Source: Caryophanales bacterium UBA2753
Lineage (GTDB): Bacteria > Bacillota_I > Bacilli_A > RFN20 > CAG-826
Direction: 5' to 3'
NCBI GenBank assembly: GCA_002353275.1
Contig: DEJH01000035.1
Span: 1 to 30,512, forward strand
DNA length: 30,512 nucleotides
The notes beneath the pieces are model-generated. The model made no database searches and was not told the DNA's origin. It worked only from the letters and a program-made list of their open reading frames with translations. Every line of letters begins with the position of its first letter. The first letter of the stretch is position 1. Shown here one piece after another: positions 29,658 through 30,512 of this stretch. The position numbers and the translations under genes are program-made.

Positions 29658-29679
29658 AGATATCAATTAATTGATATCT
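29658..29679 (+). repeat. perfect 22-bp palindrome in the tnpB leader
   Basis: AGATATCAATT followed immediately by its exact reverse complement (AATTGATATCT), with no loop, lying between the extended -10 and the tnpB ATG. In RNA it would form a hairpin near the start; as DNA it could be an operator. Confidence 0.6.
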
Positions 29680-29699
29680 AACTTCGATATTTAATGCAT

Positions 29700-30512
29700 A
29701 TGAAGCTTATAAAAAGAACCTATCGTTTTCGTCTATATCCTAGTGATGCTCAAAAAGATATGATTGAGAAAACTTTAGGTTGTTCTAGATGGGTCTATAA
29801 TGAATTTCTTTCTATCTGTAAAAAGGAATATGAAAAAGATCATAATTATAAGATTAATAAATATGAACTTATTAAATTTCTTCCTGAGTATAAAAAGAAA
29901 TATCCCTATTTAAAGGAAGTTGATTCTATTGCCTTACAGCAAAGTGTCATTCACTTATTTGAAGCTTATAGAAACTTCTTCCAACATAATAGTGGCTTCC
30001 CAGTATTCAAAAAGAAAAAGAATGATTATGGTTATATTACGATGAATGTCAATAACTCTATCCGCATTATAGGTAATGAGATCCAAATTCCTAAAATTGG
30101 CCGAGTGAAATTTGTTTATCATCGTCAGTTACCAGAATCTTTTGTCTACTCGATGGTAAGCGTTTCTAGAATTGGGAAATATTATTATGTTTCTCTTCTT
30201 GTTGAAGAAGAATATCAAGATTATCAAGAACATAGTAAAGATAATCTAGATTTAGCCAATTCCATCGGATTAGACTTTTCTTTAGCAAATCTATTTGTTA
30301 GTGATTCTAAAACTAAGTCTAATATGCCTAAGTATTATGAATCGTCTTTACTCAAATTAGCAAAAGAGCAAAGAAAGCTGTCTCATATGGTAAAAGGTAG
30401 TAATAACTATAAAGAGCAGCTTCTTAGAATTAGTAATCTTCATGAGCGAATTGCTAATCAAAGAAAAGACTACCTACATAAAACTAGTCGATATCTTGCT
30501 AATAAATATGAC
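29700..30512 (+). CDS. tnpB: IS605-type TnpB endonuclease (3' truncated by window end)
   Basis: The first 271 residues, open to the window edge. Start MKLIKRTYRFRLYPSDAQKDMIEKTLGCSRWVYNEFL is the OrfB/TnpB N-terminal domain. The wedge region (about 50-180) is followed by the RuvC-I segment SIGLDFSLANLFVSDS with the catalytic Asp192 (GLDFS for the usual GIDLG). Helical insertion AKEQRKLSHMVKGSNNYKEQLLRI leads toward RuvC-II, which lies outside. TnpB cuts DNA guided by an RNA from the element's right end, which is not in the window. No TnpA lies upstream, and no RBS is visible. Confidence 0.93.
   Translation, partial: MKLIKRTYRFRLYPSDAQKDMIEKTLGCSRWVYNEFLSICKKEYEKDHNYKINKYELIKFLPEYKKKYPYLKEVDSIALQQSVIHLFEAYRNFFQHNSGFPVFKKKKNDYGYITMNVNNSIRIIGNEIQIPKIGRVKFVYHRQLPESFVYSMVSVSRIGKYYYVSLLVEEEYQDYQEHSKDNLDLANSIGLDFSLANLFVSDSKTKSNMPKYYESSLLKLAKEQRKLSHMVKGSNNYKEQLLRISNLHERIANQRKDYLHKTSRYLANKYD

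Overview
The window is AT-rich, gene-dense bacterial DNA of the low-GC Bacillota/Mollicutes-related type. Strong AGGAGG-type ribosome binding sites, U-tailed hairpin terminators, lipobox lipoproteins, a CdaA diadenylate cyclase and small operons all fit a monoderm, and no outer-membrane component is seen. One gene (23497) ends in TGA, so the standard code with TGA as stop is the working assumption. The species cannot be named from the sequence; an uncultured gut-type Bacilli/Mollicutes relative is an inference.

Layout. 1-5228 (all minus): a tRNA-Glu/tRNA-Asn pair, acyl carrier protein, and an eight-gene operon of Tad/Flp-type pilus or secretion genes: a small regulator-like protein, an exported protein, two single-TM pseudopilin-like proteins, the ATPase TadA, TadB, TadC, and a tiny pilin-like protein with its own strong RBS. 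5229-5967 is a structured intergenic region. It holds two tandem short RNAs, each with a TTGCTA-N17-TACAAY promoter and its own terminator. The second RNA converges on a 21-residue hydrophobic ORF not reported by ordinary gene finding, and together they look like a type I toxin-antitoxin module. A 49-bp promoter-like cassette plus a TTATTAAC-ATA-GTTAATA dyad occurs twice, once in front of the tad-like operon and once in front of the toxin-like ORF.

5968-7926 (plus): guanylate kinase and enolase. 7993-20773 (all minus): a zinc-ribbon/acidic protein with a small partner, two CorC/HlyC-type paralogues, a membrane protein with a cytosolic C-terminal domain, an SDR epimerase plus flavodoxin/ferredoxin pair, a lipoprotein/PII-like/cation-proton antiporter operon, a YccF protein, MntP, and an immunity-like small protein. 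20784-21390 is a recombination scar: a polymorphic-toxin-like C-terminal fragment (minus) abuts a serine-recombinase tail (plus). 21551-26067 is mostly minus: gltX with a tRNA-Glu(CTC) directly downstream, a NERD-like membrane protein, a Nudix hydrolase, cdaA and a winged-helix protein; tRNA-Gly is on plus. 26169-30512: deoD, an Ig-domain lipoprotein, a membrane-anchored XRE regulator, a hemolysin-III protein, and the left part of an IS605-type TnpB element that runs off the end.

The most notable material is the tad-like operon and the RNA/toxin-like module that shares its promoter cassette. The gltX-tRNA-Glu transcription unit, the ribosome-site-sequestering hairpin in front of the epimerase operon, and the PII-like protein coupled to an antiporter are secondary points.
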